This document shows positions 46,105-58,170 of a stretch of DNA of 64,000 bases, piece after piece (the first letter of the stretch is position 1; every line of letters starts with the position of its first letter). The stretch is taken from NCBI RefSeq assembly GCF_020360975.1, contig NW_025408667.1, positions 3,100,001-3,164,000 on the forward strand, written 5' to 3'. The stretch comes from Hirsutella rhossiliensis. Its lineage: Eukaryota > Ascomycota > Sordariomycetes > Hypocreales > Ophiocordycipitaceae. The notes beneath the pieces are model-generated. The model was not told where the DNA came from, searched no databases, and worked only from the letters and a program-made list of their open reading frames with translations. Made by a program: the position numbers and the translations under genes.

Positions 46105-46568
46105 TATAACGACCGGTATTATTCCTAAGGGATAAACCTATCGAGGGGTTTATATTAGTAGATATAATAGGGCATAGTCTAACTAATAATAAGTATATTA
46201 CGTTAGTAATAAGTCGGAGGTTATAGACCGTAGACTATAATTAGGTAATTAGAATTAGAGATAGAATCGTAATAAAGATCTATATTAAAAGCTATCGAGC
46301 TATCTATTTAAAGGAGTATTCCGTTCCTTCCTTATATATCTTAAGAGCTTCCCTAGATCGCCGAGAGCACTTAGTAATCCCGTCGCTTAGGAGCGCTAGG
46401 GCGCTAGAGCGATCCTATGATCTAGCTATAGAGCGTTAGAGCGCTAGAGTAACCCGTTGCTCTAAACTTAATTAGCCCGTCGGTCCGTCTAATATTCCTT
46501 GCTCCCTACGTTACTTATCCTCGTAATATATACTAGTCCCCGCGGTTCGTTAGACCGTAGTCGTAATA
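46105..46568 (-). repeat. gypsy-1B left LTR (beta type, 464 bp)
   Basis: The outer about 200 bp match the other gypsy-1 LTRs (TATAACGACC start, GTCGTAATA end). From about 46315 to 46550 it is unrelated to them. This middle includes GAGCGCTAGGGCGCTAGAGCG and CGTTAGAGCGCTAGAG, short GC-rich repeats, and keeps rare TG/CA such as CCTATGATC. Confidence 0.8.
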
Positions 46569-46622
46569 GGATACCTCCCCTCCTTTTAGTCTTACCCTTA
46601 AGACCTACTACCTTAGCCGCCG

Positions 46623-46632
46623 TATATAAATA
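46623..46632 (+). promoter_or_regulatory. TATA box of the gypsy-1B antisense ORF
   Basis: TATATAAATA stands in the same context as at 5689–5698 (following GCCGCCG), upstream of the antisense ORF. Confidence 0.45.
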
Positions 46633-46722
46633 TACCCTTATTACGTTATACGTAAGTATATTATTCCTTATTCCTTTATCCTTTTAGGATATACTACTAA
46701 TAGTATATCTAGTTATATTTAA

Positions 46723-47353
46723 AAATCCCGTTCTCGTAATTCCGATAAATCGCGTTAACGATCGGAGCTAGTATCCTAGACCGAGATCTATAGTATTAAA
46801 ATTATACCTTACTCCCGTTATTTTCGGTTAGGCCTAACTTATAAAGTCGGCGAGCGTTTTAATTAGTATTTTAAATATGCCTTTATAGGCCGTTCTTATA
46901 ATAGGTATAATATAGCGTCCGCTTATTTATTTTATCCCTTTCCTTCTTTATTATTCTTTTTTACTAATATTCCTTCTTTTTCTAGTTCGTTATATTATAA
47001 ACTAATAGTAAAAGATTAATTTAGATAAATAGAAAGTAAAAGAAGCGTTAAAGGAAGTAATAGCTCGCTTAGCTCGGATTAAGAAATAAAAGCGTTTCTT
47101 AAAGGACTAAGGTAGTAAGTTATTTTAGTAGGGTATATAAGCTATTAATAAAGAAGATAGTATAACGCGTTCTTTTTAAGATAAATCGGTTTATTTATTA
47201 AATAAGGAAACTATTACTATTAGCGAGGTTTAATCGTTTAGTACCTTAGATATATTAGACTAGGATACTATTCTTAGTAACCCTATATTTCTAAGTAAGG
47301 GTTCGCTTAGTAGAACTATTAAAGTAGAGAACTATAATAGGTTAAGTACTTAA
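46723..47353 (+). pseudogene. Antisense accessory ORF of gypsy-1B: Cys6 motif plus coiled coil
   Basis: This is the counterpart of 5783–6449 but a different sequence. The first part (frame from 46723) has six Tyr codons (expected Cys) spaced x2, x6, x8, x2, x6 between about 46834 and 46899. The second part, shifted by one frame as in gypsy-1A, is a strong coiled coil (KVKEALKEVIARLARIKK, about 47029–47085) followed by a Ser/Thr/Leu-rich tail ending at TAA 47351–47353. Between them TACTAAT near 46965 and TTTTCTAG ending at 46985 look like intron branch and acceptor sites; the donor is unclear, perhaps lost to RIP. The start is uncertain. Confidence 0.55.
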
Positions 47354-47354
47354 G

Positions 47355-50300
47355 TAGTTCCTAGGTATTTTCCTTTAGTTTATATCCCTTTTACTTAATA
47401 AGGTATTCTTATTACTAACTTTATTTTCTTATATCTAGTATTTATTCTACTTTATATTCTTAATTATCGTCGACTTCGATTTTTTCTTATAGTTTAGCGT
47501 TTCGTAGCGCTAGTTCTAATAATAAGATATAAAATATCGGGTATATCCGTATTATTATTAGTAGCGAAAGTTTATAGTTAACTTTTAAAATAGTTTTCTT
47601 AACCTTAAACGGTCTAAGTTTCTTAAAATCTAATTTATTACTTAGTCGTTTTATTTTAATATTTCGTTATATAAGGTAGACTATATCTCCTCTTAAAAGA
47701 TTAGTCCCTATAATCTTTCTAATTATAGTAAGTAGATATTCGTTCTATAATAAATTAAAGTTCTTATTATATTTCTTTATATAATTTTTATAGCTAATCT
47801 ACTTATAGTATCGCTTATTCCGCTTATAGTCCTTATTAAGTAACCTTAAATACTTCTAGGTTATATCTGTAATTAGCGTATACTAGTAAGAGCTTAGTTA
47901 TTTCCGTAACTAAGCTATTATAAGCTAGTTACGCTATTAGTAGCTATTTAACTTAATTGTTTTATTCGTAGCTAATATAGTATTATAAATATTATTTAAG
48001 CGTTTAGTTAAGTCGTTCTATTTATCTATTTATTTATAGGTAATAAGCTATACTAAGCTTATATTTCGTCCTTAATTATACTATAAGAGCTTACTAAAAC
48101 TTAGCTATAAACGTGCTTCCTCTATTAAAGATAATCTCGTTTAGTAGTCTATAATTACTAATAATAGTTTATAGGAATATATATACTAGCTCTTTTATAT
48201 TACTTACTTCTATATATAGTAAGAAGTATCTATACTTTATTAATCTATTAATAATAATAAATATACTATTATACTTAACGTTAGTTATAAGTTCTTTTAA
48301 TAGTAGTAGCTTTATAATATAGTTAAAAGCTATCGAATCCTATAGTTTCTTTAGTACTAATAGCGGTTATAATTCTCTATATAGTTTATATCGTTTAGCT
48401 TTACTTTATATATAAAGTTTATATTCTTTAATAACTTATTATACTACTTCCTTAAGCTATAGAAAGTTATATTATTATTTAATCCGTTTTATTATTCTTT
48501 AGATTCCTTAGTATCTATATATTAGATATTTATATATATCTTATATAACTTTATCTTATAATTCTAGTAGTATCTAGATTTTATTCTTATATATTAAAAC
48601 TTCTAAATATTCTATATTATATCCCTTTAGTACTTTATATTCTTTTATTTATTTTAAGATCTTTTAGTATATTAAGTCATTAGGTTATACTTTAAATATT
48701 ATATTTAGCTATCGTTACTAGTAGTTCCCGTTTTCGTTAATTTCTAAGAGCTATCCTTTCGCTATAGGTGCTCCTATATTATAGTTACTTCGTTAACTAA
48801 GGGTATTAGCTTAACTATTTTCTATTTCTTTTCTATAGATTATTTCGTAGTTAAATTCTAATAAGTATTTAGCCTATTAAATCTATTATCCGTTTAACTA
48901 TTATATTATTATAAAGTATAAGATATTCTTATAATCTATATAGACCTTAACTTTATATTTACTTCTAAGAAAGTAATATTAAAATTCCTTAAAAGCTTAA
49001 ATAATTATAAGGAATTCTTTATTATAGATAAGGTAATTAAGTTCTATACTATATAGCTTTTTTAAGTAGAATGCAATTAATTATAGTCTTTCTTTATTGC
49101 CCTTTTATCCGATTTATACTCTTAGAGTAAAGTCTAATATATTAGTTTTAAGTTCGATTTATCGTTTTAGATTAAAGGTAGTTAAGACTAGTTCTTATAT
49201 AATTATAGTCTTAATATATTGGAAAGCTTCGTTAGCTTTATCGTCCTATATAAATTCTTTTTCCTTTTTCGTTAAGTTATATAGTAGTACTATAATCTTT
49301 CTAAAATCTTTAATAAATCGTTAGTAGTAATTTATAAATCCTAGGAAACTTTATATATCCTTAACGTTCTTTAGCATTAGCTATTCTTTAACTAAGTTAA
49401 TCTTATCTTATTATATCTATATCTCTCTTAGTAAGATCGTATATCTAAGGAAGTCTACTTCCTATATATAGAACTTACTTTTCTTTAGTTTAACTAATAA
49501 CTTTATATTTTAAAGTATATAGAGTACCTTATAAATATATTCCTTATATTCTTCTAGGGTATCTAAGAAGATTAGGTTATTATTTAAGTATACTACTATA
49601 AAGATATCTAAGTATCTACGTAGGATATTATTAATTATCTATTAAAAGGTAGCTAGTATATTTATAAGTCTAAATAGTATTACTAGATATTTAAATAGTC
49701 TAAATTTCGTTTTAAAGGCTATTATCTATTTATATCCTTTTTTATATATATTAAGTTATAAGCGCCTTTAAGGTTAAGGGCTATAAACTATTTTTTACTA
49801 TATAGTCGATCTTATAGTTCCGATATAAGCGGTAATAGTATTTAGTCTTTTATTATAATATCGTTTAAGCGTTTATAGTTAATAACTGGTTATAGCTTAC
49901 TATTTTTCTTTAAAATAAATATAACTAGATAGCTTATTTTAGATATTAATATTTATATATATCCTTTTTATAGATTCTCGTTAAGGTAGTCGCGTAGCGT
50001 TTATAGTTACTTTTCGTTTAAGTTATAGATTTTATAAAACGTCGGCGTTATTCTATCCTTAAGATAAATTTTATAGTCCTATTAACTATATTTAAGTAAC
50101 CCTATCTTAAGTTCTTCCTTAAAGAGTTTATTATATTTTCGGTATTCTTAAGGGATATTCTTTATTCTATCTTATAGGCTTTATTCTTTCTTTTAAGAGC
50201 TAGTTTCTCTTAACTTAAGCTCTTTATTAATTTATTTAAGGTCTTTCCTTAGAGTAGTAATAACTCTTTAGATCTTTATATTATATCCTTTATTCTATTT

Positions 50301-51300
50301 ATATCGGATACTAAGTTATATAGCCGTATTAGTTAGTATATAGGTCTTATTAGTCGATTTTATTATATCCGCTAGTTCGGTTACTATCTTCGTTTATATC
50401 GCTAAAGCCTATAATAATTTACTTAAACGGTTATCCCTTTTATCTTATTTAGTAGCTAAATTATTATAAAATTTTACTCTCTCTTAAATCTACTAGTCCT
50501 AGAAACTTATATCTTCGTTTTAACGTAGCTAGCTAGTTTTCTAGTTAATTAGTAAGTTACTCTCCTATAGCTATAGAAGCCTTAATATAAGGTTATATTC
50601 TTTAATATCTATAATATTAAAGTTAACTTATTCGTTATAGCCCTAGATATTAATATCGAGGTAATTAATCTCTATATTAATAATTCCGTTATTATAGTTA
50701 AAGGCTTCTCTTTTAATATTCGTAAGTTTATATAGATCCTTTTTATATCTCTATATAAGTCGGTAACAATTAATAACTCTAAGTAAAATATAATTGCCTA
50801 TCGCGCTATAGTCTAAAAGTATATATATATAATATCCTACGATTTAGATATTTAATACTATTTAGTTACTATAGCTTACCGTTACTATATATAGGGTCCT
50901 TAGATCTTATTATATTATACTAGTCTATAGCCCTTTTATAGATAGTATACCTTGTTTTTTACTTAGTCCTTATTTATTTTATTTAGGTATTCTTCTTTAA
51001 TTTATTATTAATATCGTTTCTTTATATTTTCGTCGCGTAGTATTATATTAGGGCTTAAGAAACTAATTTCTTATAGCTAATTAAAGATTTCTTATTTCTT
51101 AACGCTATATCGTTTATATTATATAGCTTTATAGTTAATTACGTACTATACTTTATAATTTTATTTATTTTCGTATTAAAGGTTAAGTTTTCGTTTAGCG
51201 TTTTTTTATTTTTTATATAGTATTTCTATATTAATTCTTCCTTAGTTAAATATAGCTTATAGCCTTTATATATATTACTAATAATCTTTTAGTATACCGT
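47355..51300 (-). pseudogene. gypsy-1B pol with C-terminal chromodomain
   Basis: Read leftward: RT (box at 49579–49590 reads YLNN, both Asp changed), RNase H, integrase and chromodomain at 47355–47460. It is nearly identical to gypsy-1A pol apart from scattered transitions, some in each copy, so RIP acted on both independently. Confidence 0.8.
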
Positions 51301-53478
51301 TATATCGTTTATACTATACTTATACTTTTTTATATTTATAAACTCTATAGTTTAGGTATATATATTTATTATAATCTTCTTTATTATATTTAATTCGTTA
51401 TATAAGTCTTTAAAAGATTAATAGTTTAGATGCCTTAAAGTAAGTAGCGCTATACTATTCCTTTATTTTAGCGTATTTATAGATTTTATATATCTCTAAA
51501 AGATATCTCGTTAATAAACTATAATTATCGCGGTATTTAAGTAGTATACTATAATCGGGTTTTAATAATATAACTTAGTCGTTTAGGTAGCGTTAATCGA
51601 TTTTCTAGTAGTTTAGTTCTATACTTAAGTAGGGTTTTAAAAGTACTTATCCTTTAAACCTAACTAAGAAGGCGTCGTATTATACCTTTATCTAGAAGTA
51701 TATTATATAATCTAGGTAGATATATAATATCTATAAAATATACTTATAGTGCTTATAAGTAAGTAGTATTTATAGATCGTCTCTAAATTCTCCTTATAGT
51801 TACTATTCTTATTATAAAGCTATAAAGGTATCGATTATAGCGATAGCTATAGTATAGTCTTCTCTACGTAGTACTAGTTAATACTAAATTAATATAGCTT
51901 ATTAGTTTTCTATAAGAATTTAAGGTATTTATTAGGTTCTAATTTTAAGTATTTCTTTAAATTCTTTAAAGTATAGAGCGTATTCTTTAATTATAGTATT
52001 TTCCCTTAGTAGCGAGGGTAGTAGTATAAGTTTATTCTTATCTTTCGTTTCTCTAAGTATTTCTTATTCTTTAAAGCTTATATCGTCGATACTTTATTAT
52101 TCTTCCTTAGGTTATTATCCGAGTTTCGTAAGTATAAGGGCTATATCTATATCTTCCTTCTTATATTATTTATAAACTACTTATTATTATTATTAATTTT
52201 TATTTCGTATATCTTCTTAGAATCGTTTACCGTTCTTCTTAATCTAGTCCTAGGAGACTCCTTTAAAATAGGGGTATTCTAGTTCTACGAATTTAACTTA
52301 TTTCTATATTTTAGGATCCCTTTATTATATTATTATAAGGGTTTTCTTTAGTAACTTTAAGAACTATCTAGTACCGTTTTTATCGCTTAAGTATACTATA
52401 TATTTATCGTCGTAGTATATAGTCTAACTAAGGAGTTTATACTTTAGTTCCTATCTATTAATAGCGTTTAAGTATTTCTTACCTTTTAAGGCTAGTACCT
52501 AATAGGTTTTCTTCTCCTTATAAGGTTATCTATATTCTTTAAAGTAATATCTAGGTTTCTTATAGTTAAAATACTTTCCTTTACTTTTCTATATTATATT
52601 TAGATCTATCCTACTTAGGTTAGTTATATAAGTATAGGTAATAGGAGTTTCGCGCTTCTTTTTATAGTTAGCGTTAGTTAAAGTTATTCCTATAAAAAGG
52701 GTTCTAGTTTCCTCTTCCTTATTTCTTTTCTTAGCGTCGCGTATACTATCTATCGTCGATTCGTACTACTATAGTAATATAGTTTAAGAGGTTATTAGGT
52801 CGATTTTCCTTATAGAGCTCGTCCTTAACTTTTTCTTTAAGCTTATTATAGAATTAGGATATAAGAGGTTCGTTATCTTAATTAAGTTTTAAGGTAACTT
52901 AACGGAACTTTAAAGTATAATCTAATACTAAAATCCTTTATTAAAGTTCTTAAAGTTTCTATTTAGCTTCTCGTTCCTTATTAGTTATTCTAAATACCTT
53001 TATAATAGCTTCTTTAAATCCTTAGAAACTAGTAAAGACTTTATCTATCTTATTATCTTATTGCGCTAGTTAATTATCGAGAAAATCCCTTATAATAGGT
53101 CTAAACTAAGCGAGTACCGTTCTAGATAAATAATTTCCTACGTAGAGTACCTTTTCGACTAGGTCTAAGAGTTTAATAGGGTAAAACCGGTAGTAGGCTT
53201 TAAGTTAAGTAAGAAAGTCTCGAAGTATACTATAAGTACTATTAAATAGTCCTAGCTATTTTAGTTTAACTACTTCTCTAAGGTCCTTAACTTATCTATT
53301 ACCTCCTCCGTTCCTAAGTAACTATACCTTATATTAAAGGGTAATAATCTCGCGTATTATATCCTAAGGCGATATAGTAGCTCTAGAGTTAGTTAATCTA
53401 GTTTACTATATAGGTATATTAATAGTTACGATATTACTTAGAGTAACGCGGTATTATACTAAATAAGAGCTTTTAATG
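51300..53478 (-). pseudogene. gypsy-1B gag region
   Basis: This is the 5' portion of the element between pol and the 5' LTR, absent from gypsy-1A. By position it should hold gag and the leader. Reading leftward gives interrupted coding-like stretches, but I could not pick out a capsid motif or zinc knuckle with confidence. Confidence 0.45.
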
Positions 53479-53944
53479 TATAACGACCGGTATTATTCCT
53501 AAGGGATAAACCTATCGAGGGGTTTATATTAGTAGATATAATAGGGCGTAGTCTAAGTAATAATATATATATTACGTTAGTAATAAGTCGGAGGTTATAG
53601 ACTATAGACTATAACTAGGTAATTAAGTAATTAGAATTAGAGATAAGATCGTAATAGAGATCGTAATAATTATATTAAAAGCTAGAGAGCTATCTATCTA
53701 AAGGAGTAAAAGTAGGTAGCTATATATACCTATAGAGACTATCCTTAGATTATAGGCCTAGCTATAATCCCTAACGTTAGATCGTATAGAGCGTAGTAAT
53801 CCTATTAATCCTAGATTACTTAGATCTTTATAATCCCCTTAATCCTATATCTATTAGATAGTCGTGCTAACTATTTATCTATTAGACCGTGTTACGTGCT
53901 TAACGCGGTCGACCGTTAGCGGCCTAGTAGCCGTAGTTATAATA
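53479..53944 (-). repeat. gypsy-1B right (5') LTR (alpha type, 466 bp)
   Basis: It matches the gypsy-1A LTR (5178–5628) along its whole length, with one short duplication near 53640–53670. It ends GTTATAATA and abuts gypsy-3 pol sequence. Confidence 0.85.
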
Positions 53945-53989
53945 TTAAACCGTTACTAAAGTCTCCCTAAATTAAAAGACCTACTAAGG

Positions 53990-56900
53990 ATAAAGTATTC
54001 CGTTCCCTTAGGGAGAAGACCCTAAGTATATTACTTATATCTATAGTCGTCTACCGCCCTAGCTTACCTATTTAGAGGGATTCTTCTTAAAGAAAGAGGC
54101 CTATACCCTACCTTCGAGCCGACCTAATTACGATATAGTCCTAGAGCTTAAGAAGCCTCTTTCGCCGATAGGACCCCTATTATACTACACGCCTATTAAG
54201 TATCTACTTCTAGAGAAAGAGACTATCGATTACCTCTAGGAGATAGACTTTATTAAGCCCGATCTAAGTCCGTACGCCGCTTCTATCCTCTTTACTCCGA
54301 AACTAAATACGACCGCCCGCTGCTTTTATATTAACTACTATTAAATAAACGATTATCTTAAAAGTTATATTACGCTTACTCCGTCCTTTAAAGGTACTGC
54401 TTTTAGTTACCGTAAAGCTTAACGCTTTATAAAGATCGATATAATCTAGGCCTTCTACCGTCTCCGTATAGACCCTAACTCTAAGTATTTAACCGCCTTT
54501 TATACCTATTTTAGAACTTTCTACTAGAAAGTCCTCTTATTTAGTCTAAAGGTAAGTCCCGCTTAGTTCTAATAGTTTATTAACGTATAGCTTTATAATC
54601 TCCTTAACCGGTGCGCTAGCGCCTATATAGATAACGTCCTAATCTACTTAGATAAAGAAGAAGACTACTAGAAAGACTATTAAGAAGTAATCTAGCGACT
54701 TTATTAAGCTAACCTTTAAGGAGATATTAAGAAGTTTAGATTTAACGTAACTAAGGTTAACTACCTCGGCGTTTTACTTAAAGCCGGTATAGGCCTTAGT
54801 ATCGACCCTTAGAAAGTTCGATCGATATAAGACTAGAAGTTTAAAGACCTCCGAGACTATACCGCGATCCGATTATTTATTAGCCTATATAACTTTATCT
54901 ATATTTTCTACTACTACGCCTTAGGAGTAGTAGAACCCTTAAACCGGTTACTTAAGAAGGATATTGCCTTTATAATAGGCCCGGAGTAACGCGAAGTATT
55001 TAATTAACTTAAGCGCCTAGCTATTAAAGCCCCGGTCCTTGCTTTCTTTAGACTAAAACTACCGACCTAATTAAAGACTAATGCCTCCTAGAATACTATA
55101 GCTAGTATTCTATAGTAAGAACAGCCTAATTAGACCTAGAAGCTTATTAGATTCTTCTCTAGGACTATAACCCTAGCCGAGCGAGCCTACTTAATCTAAG
55201 ATTAAGAGCTCCTCGCCGTTATATAAAGTCTAGAGTACTTCTACTTAGAGCTCTTAGGCTAAAAGTTCGATATAATTACCGACTATAAAGCCTTAGTCTA
55301 TTTCTCTATAAAGCGCCTACTCTTAGTATAATAGATTAAATAGTCCGACTTTCTTACCTAGTTTAATATCCGTTTCCTTTACCGCCCTAGTCGACTAAAT
55401 ATAGTCGCCGATACCTTTTCTAGGAAGATAGCGGAGCTCCCTACTATAAAGGCCTAGGAAGCCGAGGAACGTACGGTGACCTTAATCCCTCTAGAAAGGC
55501 TAGGCTTCGCGACCGACTCTTTAAACCCTACGGCCGCCGGCTACCTACCCCCTTAGAACTTTAGTCCCGAACCTAAGCCTACTAGACTATTAGTTTTAAG
55601 GGCTACGAGTGCCCTATAGACCCTAAAAGACTAAGGGATATAGTAGACGCCCGATTAAGACCGCCTAAAACTAGACCTAAACTTAGTCTTAAAGGGAGCT
55701 AAACTCGTTTCGTTAATCCGCTAAGAGAACCTCCTCTAAGACCTCGGCACCTATAGAACATACCTAATTATACTAGCCTAGACCTTAGATAAGTAAACGT
55801 TTCTTTAAACCGCGCTTATTCGCGAAGCTTATAAGCCCTAGATCTTCGCTTACGCTAGATAGAATAAGGTAATTAAGCTGCTTTAATAAGACTTTTACTA
55901 GCTAAGGATAAAAGAGGATATCTGTTATTATATTTAGAACTACTATAACTACCGCTATAATAAAACCCCTTAAGATAAGACCCCTAGACTGCTCTATCTA
56001 CTACCTATACCGACTTCTATTTAAGAGCACGTTAAATATAATAGGAAGGATATGCTAAAAGACCGTTATAGATATAACTATATTTAGACCTTTATCTATA
56101 AGCTAAGCCGGATTATCGCTACGCTCCTAGGAAAGAAAAACGATATAATAGAAGTCTTAGCTAGCCGCTACTTCCGCTACCTCTATTATTTCTTTAGTAT
56201 GCCCCTTATATAGATTTCTAATAATGCTAGATAGTTTATTTCTACCTTCTTTATAAAGATTAACTAGCTTATAAGAATAAAGTATTATTATAGAAGCTCC
56301 TTATACCCTTAGACCTAAGGGGGTATAGAAGTTATAAATTAATACCTAGATTAAAAGCTATAATTCTACGTAACGAAGTATTAAGATAACTAGAGTTCCC
56401 TACTACCTGCCCTCGACTTTGCCTATAACTCGTCTTAGTACTCTTCTATTAATATAGTACCGTTAAAAGTAGCCCTAGGCCGAGATATCTAGAACCCCTT
56501 ATTACTGCCCCCGACTAATAAGACCGCTGCTACTAGACCCGCTGCTAGAGCTAGGGAACTTATATAGACTGCCTAGGAAACCTAGGAAGACGCTAAGAAT
56601 ACTACTACCGCCGCTTAAGAACGTTAAAAGAAATAGGCTAATAGGAAACAACGACTAACTAACTTTACTATTAGTAACTAAGTTTTTCTTAGTAGGAAAG
56701 GCTTCGCTATAAACGCTTTAACTACTTAGCTAGATAACTAATAGTTAGGTCCGTTTATAATCTTAGAAGAACGCGGTTATAGCTACGTACTATAGCTGCC
56801 TAAGTTATATAAAATAAAGAACCTATTTTACGCCGACCGTCTTCGAAAAGCAGCTAATAACCCCTTACCTTAGTAGATCTAGATACCTCCGCTACCTAAG

Positions 56901-57250
56901 GAGATTAACGGAGAACCTAAGTAGGAGGTTAATTAAGTCTAGTAGTCTCGAGTAACCGGTAGGAGTTAACGACTAAAATACTAGGTCTTATAGAAGGGAT
57001 ATAACCTTAATAAGACCTAGTACCCGGCTAGGAATTTCCGTAACATACTAATAGTATTAAAGGTATTCTACGATAAATATCCGGATATAGTAGGCCTACC
57101 TATTAACCTATAATACTAGATCGAATATACTATAGCGGAGGAGGGCTACGAGGAACGAGACGATAATAATATAGCAGAGAAAGCCGTAAAACTAAGAACC
57201 CGCCGCTATAACTAACTACCTTAATACGTATATTAAGGCCTTAGATAGGG
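53990..57250 (+). pseudogene. gypsy-3 pol (RT–RNase H–integrase–chromodomain)
   Basis: The RT box at 54624–54635 reads YIDN in SAYIDNVLIYLDKEEDY. RT is preceded by SILFTPKLNTTARCFYINYY (about 54285–54345). RNase H lies at about 55010–55420 and ends with LNIVADTFSRK. Integrase spans about 55780–56550. The C-terminal chromodomain (about 56940–57115) reads GRSQRLKYQVLQKGYNLNKT followed by YPARNF-NILIVLKVFYDKYPDIVGPP. That is the usual fungal chromovirus form, in which the aromatic cage and W are altered by RIP. Stops are TAA/TAG only. Confidence 0.85.
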
Positions 57251-57255
57251 GGTAG

Positions 57256-57512
57256 TATTACGACCCTACGCGCTAGCGTAGAGACACTAGCGTAAAACCT
57301 TACTAGTGTTACGTGCCTAAGCAGCATCACGTGCCTACGTGCGACCTCGTGCTTACCTAAGCGCTGCTAAGGTAACCTCGTATATATATATATAAGGGCT
57401 AGCTCGGTCGTATAGTCTAGTCTTTCTTTCTTGCTCTTTAGCTTTAAGTCTTCGTTTATAGTGCCAATATATCTTTATAGCCGTTAAGGCTCGTATGTGC
57501 CTGGCCGTAACA
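57256..57512 (+). repeat. gypsy-3 3' LTR (257 bp), only partly RIP'd
   Basis: It starts TATTACGACCC after the purine tract TAGATAGGGGG and ends GGCCGTAACA. It contains a TATATATATAAG promoter-like run near 57387 and a pyrimidine-rich segment after it. It keeps about a dozen CpA/TpG sites, several in ACGTG, and so marks the edge of the RIP domain. Confidence 0.8.
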
Positions 57513-58009
57513 AGGAGATAGTAATAGACCTCTACGGCCGAGAGTTATCGCTCGGAGAAGATCCGATTTGCCGTTCTTATTAGGAATTAACGGTTTTTAT
57601 TTAATACTGCCTGCTGCCTGTTATCGGGCAGGGTGGGATCTAGTGCGCGAGACGTCGGACGACCGGCTTCGCGAAGTTGGTGGGCAACCTCGGTGGCGAG
57701 AGCAATGCGCTTCCACATCGGCGTATCTAGTTTGGTGGCGTAGTTCGTGATGTACCTATACCTCGCCTTCGCACCGCCCTTCGTTACATCGACATTCGTT
57801 AGGCTAGACAGGCATTCGAGGAAGGCCTCTATAAACTCGTTTATACGCCTACTTCCCAGATAATCGCAGACGGCCTCACAAAGGCTCTGCCAGGCTAGAA
57901 ATTCAACACTTTCGTCTAATAACTCGGCCTCATTAATGTCTCTACCTTGCTAGGAATTTAGCTTTCTTTTAGTTTGCACTGCCAATCGCCAGCACAACCT
58001 GGGGGGGTA
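57513..58009 (+). pseudogene. copia-3 RNase H tail, not RIP'd
   Basis: From about 57735 to 57955 the plus strand reads LRTALRYIDIR, then EEGLYKLVYTPTSQIIADGL and KFNTFV--LGLINVS. This is the conserved end of copia pol (HVDI...LVYVPT-QM-ADGLTKAL). A few TAG/TAA codons interrupt it, but CpA/TpG are otherwise normal, so it is old and broken but not saturated by RIP. The purine tract GGGGGGG at 58001–58007 precedes an LTR. The part upstream of 57735 is not recognised. Confidence 0.65.
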
Positions 58010-58170
58010 TGTTACATAGAGTACATCAGCCTTCAACAGTCTGAAACCCTAACTCGCACAGTAGCCACCACCTCAACAGTCACAGAACCTTCTATCAGCT
58101 TCTAGTCACTCATTCGCATCGCCTATAAAGATGCAGCACATTATACACTCTTGTCGGCTAGTATAGGCAC
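58010..58170 (+). repeat. copia-3 3' LTR (start clear, end uncertain)
   Basis: It starts TGTTACATAGAG directly after the purine tract. A CCTATAAAG promoter-like motif lies at 58122–58130. The 3' edge cannot be fixed without a second copy; 58170 is a guess at a change in sequence character. Confidence 0.5.

Larger units (their letters stand above)
46105..53944 (-). mobile_element. gypsy-1B: full-length but chimeric Ty3/gypsy chromovirus
   Basis: A minus-strand element of 7,840 bp between gypsy-1 LTRs at 46105–46568 and 53479–53944. Pol matches gypsy-1A. The two LTRs share ends but differ completely in the middle; the right one matches the gypsy-1A type. The flanks TTAAT (46100–46104) and TTAAA (53945–53949) agree at four of five bases, but what lies outside differs: copia-2 on the left, the middle of gypsy-3 pol on the right. 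It is best explained as a recombinant between two gypsy-1 subtypes. Confidence 0.8.
1830..57255. other. RIP-saturated domain: nearly no CpA/TpG
   Basis: From about 1.83 kb to about 57.3 kb the dinucleotides CA and TG almost disappear while TA is very common; for example, 1861–2060 contains neither. CG-rich blocks such as 15480–16300 keep their CpG but also lack most CpA/TpG. This is the expected outcome of RIP, which turns CpA into TpA on either strand of duplicated DNA in many ascomycetes. The few remaining sites are mostly in contexts such as CGTG, GTGCC and GCAG. Every element inside, including those nested in others, shows the same state. The left edge falls at about 1745–1830 and the right edge in the 3' LTR of gypsy-3. 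Confidence 0.9.
53945..57512 (+). mobile_element. gypsy-3: 5'-truncated chromovirus
   Basis: A plus-strand Ty3/gypsy fragment that begins in pol upstream of RT and runs through RNase H, integrase and chromodomain to its 3' LTR. Gag and the 5' LTR are missing at the gypsy-1B junction. It is GC-richer than its neighbours and keeps many CpG sites, but is still depleted of CpA/TpG, with in-frame TAA/TAG. Pol ends next to the LTR, so this family has no post-pol ORF. Confidence 0.85.

Noticed and set aside
57568..57750. 60-codon ORF upstream of the copia-3 RNase H tail
   Set aside because: It is in a different frame from the recognisable copia pol end and has no motif; probably chance in decayed element DNA.
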